From contig NZ_CP042304.1 in the NCBI RefSeq assembly GCF_007859655.1, positions 2,792,501 to 2,856,500 on the forward strand: a DNA stretch of 64,000 nucleotides, read 5' to 3'. The notes beneath the pieces are model-generated. The model did not search any database. It was given only the letters and a program-made list of their open reading frames with translations, and was not told the DNA's origin. The translations under genes were made by a program, and so were the position numbers. Shown one piece after another: positions 27,782 to 37,221 of the stretch. The number at the start of each line of letters is the position of its first letter. Position 1 is the first letter of the stretch. The DNA is from Devosia ginsengisoli. Lineage in GTDB: Bacteria; Pseudomonadota; Alphaproteobacteria; Rhizobiales; Devosiaceae.

Positions 27782-30700
27782 CTACTCCGCCTTGCGGTCG
27801 CGCAGGGCCGCCAGCTTGGCGAAGGGGCTGTCCGGATCGAACGCCTTTTCCTTGCGCGGCTCGATGGGCCGCTCGAAACGGGCGCGCTCGCCCTTTTCGC
27901 TATCCGGCCGGCGATTATCGTTGCGACCCTTGCCCTCGAACTTGACCTTCGGATTGAGATGGCGGGCCTTGGACAGATCCTGCACCTCGCCCTCGGGGCG
28001 CCGCTTGGCGGCCGGGCGCTGCCGGTCGGGACGGGCCTGCTGGCCCTCGCCTTCCGGACGGCGGCGATGTTCATGCCGGCTACGGTCCGGCCGCTTGCCT
28101 GAGGGAGACCACACTTCGTCGAATTCGGGCTCGGCGGGCGCTGCCGGTTCGGCAGCCTCTGCAGCAGCGGCCGGTTCGGCGGCTGCGACCTCGGCGACTT
28201 CAGTCGGCGCGGCTGCTTCTTCCGGCGCGGCTTCGACAATGGTGGTGGCCGGAATATCGGCTTCGAGCGCCGGGGCAGCGTCCGGCACGGCTTCGACCGG
28301 CGCCGCATCCACCGGATCGATGGTGGCGGGATTTTCGGTCAGCACTTCTTCCAGGGCCGGGGCTTCGGCGCTGGCTTCCGCCGCGGCGGCCGGAACCGGC
28401 ATCTTGGGCGTGCGCTTCACGCGATAGCCCAGCGAATTGAGAATGGACGAAAAGTCCTCGCCCGAGCAGCCCAGCAGCGAGGTCATTTCCACGGTGACGC
28501 GGAAGCCATTGCCCTCGGCAGCGCCGGCCGGCAATTCGCCCTGGTGACGGGTCGGATCGAGCGCGATCAGCGGGCGGATGATATCGGCCAGGCGCTCGAG
28601 GATATCGACGCGCACGGCGCGCTTGCCGGCCACCTTGAAGCCGGCGATTTCGTAAAGCCGCGTATCGACCTCAGGGTCGACCACGAAAGAGGTGCGGCCG
28701 CTAAGCACGATATGGGGAATGTCGGTGACGCCGGGCTGGCGCACGCCGCCATTCTTGAGGGCAAACAGAATCAGCGCCAGCTCGCGCGGGGCGGGCTTGA
28801 GCGATAGCGGCAGATAGATGTGATAGGCGCCGAACTTGATGCCCAGCTTGCGCATCTTGCCGCGCACATCCTGGTCGAGCGCCTTGACCTCGTCGGCGAC
28901 CTGGCTCCGTGGCAGCAGGCCGAGATGCTCGAACAGCTGGAAGGCAATGCCGCGCGCGGCGCCTTCGAGATCAGCCGGCGCTTCGAGCGCCATGACGCCT
29001 TCGAGCACGGTATTGATATGGTGGCGCAGCCAGAGGCTGAGCCGATCCTGTACGCGTTCGAGATCGGGGCCGGTGAGGCTTTCATCGGCCAGGATCAGGA
29101 TGCGCGGACGATAGAGCGCATCGCCCTCGACCAGTTCGGCGACGATATCGCCCTTCCAGCGCAGGCGGCCATCGGTGGCCAGCACGAATTCCTCATTGGG
29201 CGCGCCCGCCAGGCGGTCGGCGCGATTGTGGATTTCGGGCGCCACCACCTGATCGGCGGCCGCGCGCAACCCCTTGATGTCGGCATCGCCATCATTGCGC
29301 GCCAGGGTGAAGCGGAAGCCTTCGAGCGTGCCGATGAGATGGCCTTCCAGCCGCACTTCGCCACGTTCATTGATCTCGGGAGATACCATACGTTTGTCTT
29401 TCAGATGACGCAGCAAGACGCTGGTGCGCCTATCGACGAATCTCTGGGTAAGCCGCTCATGCAGCGCATCACTCAGGCGATCCTCAATGTCTCGGGTCTT
29501 TTCGCGCCAATGTGAAGGGTCTGCAAGCCAGTTTTTGCGGTTCGCGACGAAGGTCCAAGTCCGTATCTGCCTGATCCGGTTGCTCAAAGTATCGATGTCG
29601 CCACTGGCATTGTCGCAAAAGCGCACCTGCTCGGCAATCCAGTCCTCGTTGACATGGTGGCGCTTGACTAAGTCCGAGTAAATTCGCGTGACGATTTCGC
29701 CATGATTGGCCGGCGAAATGCCCTGATAATCAGGGATCTGGCAGCATTCCCACAACAGCCGCGCCCCATCGAGACCCCGCGCCAATTGCCCGGCCTCGTT
29801 GCGCGAAACGAACTCCAGCGCATGCTGGTCGGTGGCCACAGGGACGCGGGTCAGGCTGCGGTGTTCGGGCACCATTTCGAGGCTGTCGCGCAGCGCATTG
29901 ATGGATGAGAAATCCAGCCGATTGTTGCGCCATTGCAGCACTTTGACCGGTTCGAAATCGTGCGTTTCGAGCGCCACGACCATTTCCTCGTCAAACCCTT
30001 CGGTGCCACCTGTCACGCCGAACGTGCCGTTTCGTGCATGGCGACCGGCCCGCCCGGCGATCTGGCCGAGCTCGGCGGCGGTCAGGGGACGACTGGTATG
30101 GCCATCGAACTTGCTGTCGTCGGCAAAGGCGACATGGTGGATATCGAGGTTGAGCCCCATGCCGATGGCATCGGTGGCAACGAGGAAATCCACATCGCCA
30201 TTCTGGTAGAGTTCGACCTGGGCATTGCGGGTGCGGGGGCTGAGCGCGCCCATGACCACGGCGGCGCCACCCCGCTCGCGGCGGATCAGCTCGGCAATGG
30301 CATAGACCTGCCGCGCCGAGAAGGCGACGATGGCCGAACGGGCGGGCTGGCGCGAGATTTTCCGCGAGCCGGCATAGGTGAGCTGGGAGAAGCGCGGCCG
30401 GTCGACGATATCGGCATGCGGCAGCAGCCGGCGGATCACCGGCTCCATGGTGGCCGAACCGAGCAGCAGGGTTTCGCTCATGCCGCGCGCATTGAGGATG
30501 CGGTCGGTGAAGACATGGCCGCGATCGAAGTCGGTGGCGACCTGGATTTCATCGATCGCCACGCAATCGACGCGGATATCCATGGGCATGGCTTCGACGG
30601 TGCAGACCCAATAGCGCGGCTTGGGCGGCACGATGCGCTCTTCGCCGGTCACCAGCGCCACCGCCTGCTCGCCCACCCGCTCGACGCAGCGCTGGTAGAC

Positions 30701-30859
30701 CTCGCGGGCCAATAGCCGGAGCGGCAGGCCGATCATCCCGGAGGGATGGGCCAGCATGCGCTCGATGGCAAAATAGGTCTTGCCGGTATTGGTGGGGCCA
30801 AGAATCGCCTTGACCGACTGGGGGGCGCGAAAGTCATTTCGGGCAATGTAGGAGGTCAG
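27782..30859 (-). CDS. Suv3-like DEAD/DEAH superfamily 2 RNA helicase with a problematic start
   Basis: Relative of mitochondrial SUV3, an RNA helicase of RNA turnover. The motifs are Walker A GPTNTGKT, VAIDEIQ (motif II), LLGSATMEP, VATDAIGMGLNLDIHHVAF and QIAGRAGRH. A Suv3-type C-terminal domain follows, then an Ala/Glu/Pro-rich tail (about residues 860-950) and a basic end. The first normal start codon (ATG 30757) is downstream of Walker A. The frame is open to a TGA at 30923-30925 with no ATG, GTG or TTG in between. I place the start at CTG 30859 provisionally. Alternatively, one extra base near 30883 would join ATG 30887 to the frame (MRNALASAALTSYIARND...). Confidence 0.88.
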   Translation of the reverse strand: MTSYIARNDFRAPQSVKAILGPTNTGKTYFAIERMLAHPSGMIGLPLRLLAREVYQRCVERVGEQAVALVTGEERIVPPKPRYWVCTVEAMPMDIRVDCVAIDEIQVATDFDRGHVFTDRILNARGMSETLLLGSATMEPVIRRLLPHADIVDRPRFSQLTYAGSRKISRQPARSAIVAFSARQVYAIAELIRRERGGAAVVMGALSPRTRNAQVELYQNGDVDFLVATDAIGMGLNLDIHHVAFADDSKFDGHTSRPLTAAELGQIAGRAGRHARNGTFGVTGGTEGFDEEMVVALETHDFEPVKVLQWRNNRLDFSSINALRDSLEMVPEHRSLTRVPVATDQHALEFVSRNEAGQLARGLDGARLLWECCQIPDYQGISPANHGEIVTRIYSDLVKRHHVNEDWIAEQVRFCDNASGDIDTLSNRIRQIRTWTFVANRKNWLADPSHWREKTRDIEDRLSDALHERLTQRFVDRRTSVLLRHLKDKRMVSPEINERGEVRLEGHLIGTLEGFRFTLARNDGDADIKGLRAAADQVVAPEIHNRADRLAGAPNEEFVLATDGRLRWKGDIVAELVEGDALYRPRILILADESLTGPDLERVQDRLSLWLRHHINTVLEGVMALEAPADLEGAARGIAFQLFEHLGLLPRSQVADEVKALDQDVRGKMRKLGIKFGAYHIYLPLSLKPAPRELALILFALKNGGVRQPGVTDIPHIVLSGRTSFVVDPEVDTRLYEIAGFKVAGKRAVRVDILERLADIIRPLIALDPTRHQGELPAGAAEGNGFRVTVEMTSLLGCSGEDFSSILNSLGYRVKRTPKMPVPAAAAEASAEAPALEEVLTENPATIDPVDAAPVEAVPDAAPALEADIPATTIVEAAPEEAAAPTEVAEVAAAEPAAAAEAAEPAAPAEPEFDEVWSPSGKRPDRSRHEHRRRPEGEGQQARPDRQRPAAKRRPEGEVQDLSKARHLNPKVKFEGKGRNDNRRPDSEKGERARFERPIEPRKEKAFDPDSPFAKLAALRDRKAE

Positions 30860-30940
30860 CGCGGCACTTGCGAGAGCGGTTCCGCATTGTCCCGGGAAAG
30901 GACAGGCGCTGCGGTGGTTTTGTCACAATGTTTAATACAC

Positions 30941-31125
30941 GGAACAGGGCGGGAACGAAACAGCACCGAATCGGCGCGATCCGGTGAATCCCGCTTCGTT
31001 CTCCACCATGTCTGGTGGGTGGCGCGGGGACGAGCCACTAGACGGGGCAGCGCTGGCCGGGAAAGCCGCCCGGCAGGCCCGGAACCGTTCAGCTTCGTTG
31101 CGAAAGGGTAAATTCTGGGTGCGAA
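30941..31125 (+). repeat. Imperfect direct repeat, copy 1
   Basis: Shares with 31479-31665 an ordered set of blocks: GGAACGAA, AATCGG, TTGTTC/TCGTTC, CCAT(G/A)TCTGGTGG, GAGCCACTA and AGGGTAAATTC. Spacing is nearly the same. No convincing gene covers it. It may be a degenerate structured RNA or the edge of an old element. Confidence 0.5.
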
Positions 31126-31285
31126 TCAGGCATTCGTGAACGATGGGTAAATGATTGTTTTGCAAAGATTTTTGGCGGATTTATGACGGTGTCGCGGCGG
31201 AGCGGGGGTGGCCCGGGCGTAAATTGAGGAAGGGGACGCTTGACCGTATCGGGATGGGACAGGGGGTGGTGAGATTTTGCGAGGG

Positions 31286-31410
31286 GATACCCCCTCCTAA
31301 CCTCCCCCTGATAGGGGGAGGAATCCCATCGCGTTTTTGGCACGATCTGGCCCCAACCACAGCGCGGTTCCTCCCCCTTTTCAGGGGGAGGTTAGGAGGG
31401 GGTATTCTTC
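31286..31410. repeat. R6 paired palindrome
   Basis: Arms ATACCCCCTCCTAACCTCCC...GATAGGGGGAGGAA and TTCCTCCCCCTTTTCAGGGG...AGGTTAGGAGGGGGTAT, each palindromic and together a large inverted repeat. It lies between the two copies of the direct repeat. A second R6 locus is at 43820. Confidence 0.85.
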
Positions 31411-31478
31411 CTTCCACTTCCCAAACCGGCACACATCGACCTGTCTGGCGGACACCCCGATTAACCCCTGAACCAAAC

Positions 31479-31665
31479 CCGGAACGAACAGGGACAGAAT
31501 CGGGCCAGGTGTCGGAATGTGGCTTTGTTCACGGCCATATCTGGTGGTGACGCAGCGGCGGAGCCACTATCGCCGCCGCACAGGCAGCGCCGGAGCCCGA
31601 AATGGCTTGAAACGGCTTCATCTTGGTGACCAGAGGGTAAATTCGGCGCCCTGGCGGCCGAATCT
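31479..31665 (+). repeat. Imperfect direct repeat, copy 2
   Basis: Same block order as 30941-31125 and same orientation, 540 bases further on. The two copies and the R6 palindrome between them fill most of the 930-base gap between the helicase and the DUF3108 gene. Nothing else is recognised there. Confidence 0.5.
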
Positions 31666-31794
31666 CACCGGAACCTTGCACGAACATTTTTCGCGATAGC
31701 GAGCGGCGTTAACGCCTGCCGGCCCGTGCCGCGCCGTTTTGGCTGCGCGATCTTGAGGAAAAAGCGTTTGACCGTCCCAAGGCGGGACTCGGTT

Positions 31795-32607
31795 CTAAAA
31801 CCGCATATTGGTCAGCACCATGGAGAGATCGCCCATATTGGTGCCCAGCAGCACGCGATAGGGGATGAAATAGCCGGTTTCGCCGAGCGGGGCATACCAG
31901 ATGACGATGCGGTCGCTGTCGGCCAGGTAATTGGTGATTTCAGAGCTGGTGAAATGGCCCGAGACCGGGTCGTAATCCACCGTGCAGAGCACGACGGGAC
32001 CCTGATAGCCGGTGCGCGCCGAGGTCGCCTGGTCTTCGCCGGCATAGCTCATGGTGATGTTGAAGCGCTCGACGCCGGTAAAGATATTAGCCTTGCGCTC
32101 GCAGAGGCTCTTGTCGAGCCCATTGCCCTTGAGCACGAAGGCGGAGAGGAAATCGCCCACCCCGGTCAGGTGGCGGCGCTCCAGCGGCACCCGGTCGTAA
32201 TTGTCGATGATGGGCGGGTTGACCTTGAAGGCCGGGACATCGCGGCCGGCAAAGGAGACATCGACCGTGAACGTCTCGCCATTGGCGCGGGTTTCGAGAT
32301 CGAATTCCTGCGACTGCAGGGCGGCACCAGACGAGCGCCCTTCCGAGGTCGCCTTGGCCGTGCCGCTGGCCACCAGCGTGCCCAGTCCGGCCACATTGGC
32401 CGACAGATCGAGCCGGTACTGGCTGCCATTGTCGTCCAGATCGACCTTCATGGCCGCAATATTGATGCCGCCCAGCGTCAGTACATAGCTGGCCGTGGCA
32501 TCAACCTCGGCGGCGCCGGCCGGTTGGCTGAGCAACAGTGCCAGGGCGGCCAGGGAAGCGAACGGGCGGGCGAGACGGAACTGGATCAAGACGGCGGTTC
32601 TCTGCAA
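31795..32607 (-). CDS. DUF3108 domain-containing exported protein
   Basis: 270 residues with a signal peptide (FASLAALALLLSQPAGAAEVDA) and the DUF3108 pattern: YVLTLGGINIAAMKVDLDDNGSQYRLDLSANVAG near the start, then a beta-rich periplasmic domain. The family is found in the outer-membrane/periplasm space and has no settled function. It is divergent from rpmB, whose promoter lies in the shared gap. Confidence 0.88.
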   Translation of the reverse strand: MQRTAVLIQFRLARPFASLAALALLLSQPAGAAEVDATASYVLTLGGINIAAMKVDLDDNGSQYRLDLSANVAGLGTLVASGTAKATSEGRSSGAALQSQEFDLETRANGETFTVDVSFAGRDVPAFKVNPPIIDNYDRVPLERRHLTGVGDFLSAFVLKGNGLDKSLCERKANIFTGVERFNITMSYAGEDQATSARTGYQGPVVLCTVDYDPVSGHFTSSEITNYLADSDRIVIWYAPLGETGYFIPYRVLLGTNMGDLSMVLTNMRF

Positions 32608-32676
32608 TGGGCGGGAGGCGAATCAGCGCCAATGTCAAAATTGCCTGCGCGATATGGCCCATGCAAGGCGCTCGGC

Positions 32677-32705
32677 TTGACGGGAAGGCCCCTTTTCTCT
32701 AAAGA
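32677..32705 (+). promoter_or_regulatory. Promoter of rpmB
   Basis: TTGACG (32677-32682) and TAAAGA (32700-32705) with a 17-base spacer, about 75 bases before rpmB. This is one of the better sigma70-type matches in the window. Confidence 0.6.
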
Positions 32706-32787
32706 ACCGCCAGATTTCATGACAATCGAGGCCCGTCGCGGGATTTCCCGCCACGCAGGACCTTTACACAAATAGGATATCTCCCAA

Positions 32788-33072
32788 ATGGCACGTCGCT
32801 GCGAACTCACCGGCAAGGGCGTTATGGTTGGCAACAACGTTTCGCACGCCCTCAACCGCACCCGCCGCCGCTTTCTCCCCAATCTGCTGAACGTGACGCT
32901 GATCTCGGATGCGCTCAACCGCCCGGTCAAGCTCCGTATCTCGGCTGCGGCGCTCCGCACGGTCGAGCATCGCGGCGGTCTCGATGCCTTCCTGCTCAAG
33001 CAGAGCGATGCGGACCTGTCCCCGCTCGCCCAGGGCATCAAGAAGGAAATTCGCGCCGCCCTCGCTGCGTAA
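32788..33072 (+). CDS. rpmB: 50S ribosomal protein L28
   Basis: 94-residue large-subunit protein, the longer alphaproteobacterial form. The N-terminus [33 protein letters not shown] is diagnostic. It keeps the [10 protein letters not shown] motif. It stands alone, with a promoter in the upstream gap and a terminator after the stop. Confidence 0.97.
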   Translation: MARRCELTGKGVMVGNNVSHALNRTRRRFLPNLLNVTLISDALNRPVKLRISAAALRTVEHRGGLDAFLLKQSDADLSPLAQGIKKEIRAALAA

Positions 33073-33095
33073 GCAGTAGACCGGTTTCAGATTTG

Positions 33096-33132
33096 ACCGC
33101 GTGGAGTTCATGCTCCGCGCGGTTTTGTTTTT
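33096..33132 (+). terminator. Intrinsic terminator after rpmB
   Basis: ACCGCG...GGAG pairs with CTCC...GCGCGGT around a short loop, followed by TTTTGTTTTT. Confidence 0.85.
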
Positions 33133-33164
33133 GGGGGCGAGCTGCAAAGTTCGCGCTTGTGGCT

Positions 33165-33268
33165 CCACCCCACCCTCAATCCCTCCCCATCAAGGGGAGG
33201 GAAGCGCAGGTTGCGATGGCTGTGTTCATCGCCTCCCTCCCCCTTGTGGGGAGGGATTGAGGGTGGGG
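33165..33268. repeat. R4 paired palindrome
   Basis: CCCACCCTCAATCCCTCCCC...AAGGGGAGGGA and TCCCTCCCCCTTGTGGGGAG...TTGAGGGTGGGG form a 100-base inverted repeat downstream of rpmB. Other R4 pairs lie at 7698, 45911 and 56728. Confidence 0.85.
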
Positions 33269-33287
33269 TACTGCGCGCCCCCCAAGT

Positions 33288-33320
33288 GAAGAGCCCTCGG
33301 GTCGAGCCCGAGGGTGACGT
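33288..33320. repeat. Single R1 palindrome
   Basis: GCCCTCGGGTCGAGCCCGAG plus GGTGACG; one palindromic unit of the R1 family. Confidence 0.7.
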
Positions 33321-33400
33321 TCGGTGGGTGGGGTGATACCTATCCATAATCCTGCGCCCCGGTCTTATGCCGGATCGCGCTCATAATGAGGTGCATTCTG

Positions 33401-34036
33401 ATGCTTGCTCGTTTCCTGGCGGCTGTTGCCGCCATGGTCGCGGTTGTCGCCGCGTCCAATTTCCTGGTGCAATACCCCGTCGCGGTCCAGCTCGGCCCGG
33501 TCAATCTCGGTGATATCCTCACCTGGGGCGCTTTCACCTATCCGGTGGCCTTCCTCGTCACCGACCTCACCAACCGCGCCTTCGGCCCGGCCCGGGCGCG
33601 CCTCGTGGTAGTGGCCGGCTTTGCCGTGGCGGTGATCCTGTCGATCTATCTGGCCACGCCGCGCATCGCCATCGCCTCGGGCACGGCTTTCCTCGTGGCA
33701 CAATTCCTCGACATTTCCATCTTCCACCGGCTGCGCCATGGCGCCTGGTGGCAGGCGCCGATGTTCTCCTCGCTGGTCAGCTCGGCGCTCGATACCGCGA
33801 TCTTCTTCTCGCTGGCCATGGCCCCGGCCTTTGCCGGCATCGACGCCTTTTTCGGCATGGACGATTCCTCGCTGGCCTTCCCGGCGCCGCTGCTGGGCGT
33901 GGGGCCGGAGGTGCAACTGTGGGTCTCGCTGGGGCTGGGTGACTTCCTGGTGAAGCTGGCGCTCGCGGTGATCCTGCTGGCGCCGTACAAGTCGCTGCGC
34001 GGGTGGCTGGCTGGGCGGGGCGCGGTGGCGATTTAG
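33401..34036 (+). CDS. Queuosine precursor transporter (YhhQ/VUT family)
   Basis: Inner-membrane protein of 211 residues with about six hydrophobic segments. The family signature is visible: ASNFLVQYPV, GDILTWGAFTYPVAFLVTDLTNRAFGPARAR and the late GLGDFLVKLALAVILLAPYKSL. Family members import preQ0/preQ1 for making queuosine in tRNA. ATG 33401 has GAGG seven bases upstream; ATG 33386 is also possible. I looked for a preQ1 riboswitch in front and did not see one. Confidence 0.88.
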   Translation: MLARFLAAVAAMVAVVAASNFLVQYPVAVQLGPVNLGDILTWGAFTYPVAFLVTDLTNRAFGPARARLVVVAGFAVAVILSIYLATPRIAIASGTAFLVAQFLDISIFHRLRHGAWWQAPMFSSLVSSALDTAIFFSLAMAPAFAGIDAFFGMDDSSLAFPAPLLGVGPEVQLWVSLGLGDFLVKLALAVILLAPYKSLRGWLAGRGAVAI

Positions 34037-34039
34037 GGC

Positions 34040-34198
34040 AACTTACCCTCTCCCCTTGAGGGGAGAGGGTGGTTCTGCCGCGTTCAGCGGAAGAACCGGG
34101 TGAGGGGTCCTGCGCTCTCCCATGCTTCTGTGCGTGAGGAAAGTTCGACACCCCTCATCCGCCCTTCGGGCACCTTCTCCCTCAAGGGGAGAAGGGGA
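34040..34198. repeat. R5 compound palindrome
   Basis: CCCTCTCCCCTTGAGGGGAG and CTTCTCCCTCAAGGGGAGAAG arms, with the inner modules GGGTGAGGGGTCCTGCGC and CTCATCCGCCCTTCGGGCAC. It lies between the convergent transporter and esterase-like genes. Confidence 0.85.
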
Positions 34199-34207
34199 AA
34201 AGCGGCA

Positions 34208-35200
34208 TCATTCCGGCAGGGCGAATTCCAGCAGCAGGGTGCGCTGCCAATCGTTGAAATTGTTGTCCGAGCCGATGAGGATGCGCAGCTCGCCATTGGG
34301 GGCGGTGTGGACGGCGACCGATTCCATGTTGTCGATGCTGCCGCCAGTGGCCGAGAGCAGCAATTCGCCGGCCATGATGGTGTTCGGGCGCACGTCGGCG
34401 GCAGGGACGCGGCGCAGGTTCATCACGAAACTCAGCATGGAAACGCCGCGCTCCAGCACCAGCAGGTCGCCATTGGGCAGGAAGGCGCAATCGGTGGGGT
34501 TCACCACCGGGCTGTTCTGGTAGCCGATGGGACCCTTGTCGTTCTGGCCGAGCAGCCAGCCGCGGTGATTGCCGTCCTCATCCAGCGCTTCTTCGGTCAG
34601 CAGCAGCGTCGACCCCGCAATGGGCGAGGCCGGCGGCGCGATGCACAGCGATTCGAGACTTTCATTGGTGCGTAGGTCGGTGAGCCAGTCGGGAATGGCC
34701 ACTTCGCGCGCCGGGCCGCCCGGCAGGCCGTCGGTCAGCGCGAAATCGGCCACCCGCGTCAGGTTCTCGAAGCCGACACGCACCGCCACCGGCTCGCCAT
34801 TGCGATAGACGGTATCGACGCTTTCGGCATCCTTGGCATATTGGCGCGGCAGCAGGTCGCCCTTGGAATTGCGCATCGGCTCGACCCAGGCGCCGATAAA
34901 GCCGAACAGCCGCCCCGCATCGTCATAGGCCAACTGCCCGGAGACGAAATTGCCGCGATCGCTGACAAAGGTCGCCTGCTGGTCCGGCCCGGTCATGGTG
35001 AGGCTGGAGAGGCCCCCGAATGTGTCATTCTGGCTGACCATGGCGATGCCGCCACGAAAGATCAGGCCATCGACCTGCTGGTCGAGGCCGCTATCCCTGA
35101 ACTGGGTGATCGGACTGGCGCTGACGCTCACCTCGACGGCCATGGCGGGAAAACTCCCCGCCAGCATCGCCGTGGCTATGGCGACGCGCCACAGGGTCAT
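34208..35200 (-). CDS. Esterase-like activity of phytase family protein
   Basis: 330 residues with a signal peptide ([13 protein letters not shown]) and a beta-propeller-type sequence of the 'esterase-like activity of phytase' family: GLSSLTM near the start, [11 protein letters not shown] in the middle and [19 protein letters not shown] at the end. The real substrate is not known. It overlaps the cobT stop by 4 bases (ATGA), so the genes are coupled, but a link to cobalamin is not evident. Confidence 0.85.
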   Translation of the reverse strand: MTLWRVAIATAMLAGSFPAMAVEVSVSASPITQFRDSGLDQQVDGLIFRGGIAMVSQNDTFGGLSSLTMTGPDQQATFVSDRGNFVSGQLAYDDAGRLFGFIGAWVEPMRNSKGDLLPRQYAKDAESVDTVYRNGEPVAVRVGFENLTRVADFALTDGLPGGPAREVAIPDWLTDLRTNESLESLCIAPPASPIAGSTLLLTEEALDEDGNHRGWLLGQNDKGPIGYQNSPVVNPTDCAFLPNGDLLVLERGVSMLSFVMNLRRVPAADVRPNTIMAGELLLSATGGSIDNMESVAVHTAPNGELRILIGSDNNFNDWQRTLLLEFALPE

Positions 35201-37086
35201 CCCCGCCCTCGCCTGCGCGACTGGGCCGGCATTTCCTCGTCGAACAAGGCCGCCAGTTCGTCGGTCAGCGCGCCGGCCAGCTCCTCGGCATCGAGCAGCG
35301 TGACGGCGCGACGGTAATAGCGCGTCACGTCATGGCCGATGCCCACGGCAACGAGCTGGATGGGCGAGCGGGTCTCGATATCCTCGATGACCTGGCGCAG
35401 ATGGGCTTCGAGATAATTGCCGGCATTGACGCTCTGGGTGGAATCATCGACCGGCGCGCCATCGGAAATCACCATCAGGATGCGCCGGGCTTCCGGCCGC
35501 GCCATCAGGCGCTTGCGCGCCCATTCGAGCGCCTCGCCGTCGATATTTTCCTTGAGCAGGCCCTCGCGCATCATCAGGCCGAGATTGCGCCGCGCATGGC
35601 GCCACGGCTCGTCGGCAGCCTTGTAGATGATGTGCCTGATATCGTTGACGCGGCCCGGATTGGCCGGGCGATTGGCTTCGAGCCAGGCTTCGCGGCTCTT
35701 GCCGCCCTTCCAGGCGCGGGTGGTGAAGCCGAGGATTTCGACCTTGACGCCGCAGCGCTCCAGCGTGCGCGCGAGAATATCGCCGCAGATCGCCGCAATG
35801 GTGATCGGCCGCCCGCGCATCGAGCCGGAATTGTCGATCAGCAGCGTCACCACGGTGTCGCGGAAATCGGTGTCGTTCTCGACCTTGAAGGACAAAGCCT
35901 GCATCGGGTCGGTGACGACGCGCGTGAGGCGCGCGGTATCGAGCAGGCCTTCCTCGAGGTCGAACTGCCAGCTGCGATTCTGCTTGGCCATGAGGCGCCG
36001 CTGCAGCTTGTTGGCCAGCCGCGCCACGGCGCCGGCCAGGTTTTCCAATTGCTTGTCGAGCAGGCCCCGCAACTGGTCGAGCTCGTCGGGCGGGCACAGT
36101 TCGGCCGCCTTGACGATCTCGTCGAACTTTGACGTGAACACCTTGTAGTTGAACTGGTTGGACAGCTGGTTGCCGTCATCCTTGGCGGGCGGGGGCATGG
36201 GCGCGTCTTCGCCGGCTTCGGCGGCCGCGTCCTCGTCGGTATCGGCCATGTCCGATTCCATGCCCTCGACATCGCCGGTCTCTTCGCTGTCGCCGGCCTG
36301 CTCGTCCTGCTGACTGTCCTGGCTGTCGTTCTCGCCCTCGCCCTGTTCGGGCGCCTTGTCGGAGCTGTCGCCCTGTTCGGGGTCCTGGTTCTCGCTCTCG
36401 TCCTCGTCGGAAGAATCAGGATCGTCCAATTCGCTTTCGGGCACGAGGTTGAGGTCGCGCAGCAGCGCCTTGGCGGCCCGCGAGAACTCGTCCTGGTTTT
36501 CGTAGCGCGTGAGCAGGTCATCGAGCGACTTGCCGCCCTTGTCCTCGATCTCCTTGCGCCACAGATCGACCAGCGCATGGCCCGAGGGCGGCACCGGCAC
36601 GCCGGCGAGTTTTTCGCGCAACAACAGGCCCAAGGCCTCGGCAATGGGCGCATCGCCCTTGTTGTCGACCTCGGCAAAATTAGCGCGGAACAGGCGATCT
36701 TCCAGCATTTCGCCGATATTGCCGACCATGCCGGGCATGCGCACGCAGCCCAAGGCCTCGACGCGGGCCTGTTCCAGCGCGTCGAAGGCAGCGCGGGCCG
36801 TGGGGTCCATGGGGGAGCGCTTGCGATGGGTATCGGGATCATGGCTGGCCAGGCGCATGGCCATGGCATCGCCCTGTCCGCGGGCAATGGCGATATCGCG
36901 CCGCGTCGGCAGGCGCGGCAGATTGGCCAGACGCGCCTTGTCGGAGGTGAGCAGCGGCCGGTCGGAGGTGAAGGTCACTTCCAGCTCGGGCTTGCCGCCG
37001 ATGGCACGCACCGTCGCACCCATGGCCGATTTGAAGACCTGGGTCTGGTCAGGCTTGTTGGCTTTGCTGCGCGGTGATTGTGCCAT
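35197..37086 (-). CDS. cobT: Cobaltochelatase subunit CobT
   Basis: Subunit of the aerobic cobaltochelatase (CobN-CobS-CobT) that inserts cobalt into hydrogenobyrinic acid diamide. The 629 residues match the family. After the N-terminal domain there is a long acidic, Gln/Asp/Ser-rich linker (about 215-310), and the C-terminal von Willebrand A domain carries the MIDAS motif DNSGSMRG with [20 protein letters not shown] typical of CobT. cobS lies upstream on the same strand, separated by an R7 repeat. cobN is not in the window. Confidence 0.96.
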   Translation of the reverse strand: MAQSPRSKANKPDQTQVFKSAMGATVRAIGGKPELEVTFTSDRPLLTSDKARLANLPRLPTRRDIAIARGQGDAMAMRLASHDPDTHRKRSPMDPTARAAFDALEQARVEALGCVRMPGMVGNIGEMLEDRLFRANFAEVDNKGDAPIAEALGLLLREKLAGVPVPPSGHALVDLWRKEIEDKGGKSLDDLLTRYENQDEFSRAAKALLRDLNLVPESELDDPDSSDEDESENQDPEQGDSSDKAPEQGEGENDSQDSQQDEQAGDSEETGDVEGMESDMADTDEDAAAEAGEDAPMPPPAKDDGNQLSNQFNYKVFTSKFDEIVKAAELCPPDELDQLRGLLDKQLENLAGAVARLANKLQRRLMAKQNRSWQFDLEEGLLDTARLTRVVTDPMQALSFKVENDTDFRDTVVTLLIDNSGSMRGRPITIAAICGDILARTLERCGVKVEILGFTTRAWKGGKSREAWLEANRPANPGRVNDIRHIIYKAADEPWRHARRNLGLMMREGLLKENIDGEALEWARKRLMARPEARRILMVISDGAPVDDSTQSVNAGNYLEAHLRQVIEDIETRSPIQLVAVGIGHDVTRYYRRAVTLLDAEELAGALTDELAALFDEEMPAQSRRRGRG

Positions 37087-37096
37087 GATATCGTGC

Positions 37097-37216
37097 CACG
37101 ACCTCGTGGTTCACGGCGCGCAACTTGCGCGCCTGAACAGGCTCACCATGAGGTCTACTTAGTTCGCAGAACGCATAGTAGGCCTCACCCTGAGCCTGTC
37201 GAAGGGCGAGACCGTG
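37097..37216. repeat. R7 paired palindrome between cobS and cobT
   Basis: Arms CCACGACCTCGTGGTTC...GCCTGAACAGGCTCACCATGAGG and CCTCACCCTGAGCCTGTC...GGCGAGACCGTGGC. It is close in sequence to the copy inside prmC. It separates two genes that are usually adjacent. Confidence 0.85.
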
Positions 37217-37221
37217 GCTTG

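Noticed and set aside
31155..31550. 131-codon frame in the helicase-DUF3108 gap
   Set aside because: Runs through the R6 palindrome; composition is unlike that of neighbouring genes.
33321..33400. preQ1 riboswitch before the queuosine-precursor transporter
   Set aside because: I could not find the conserved hairpin plus A-rich tail.
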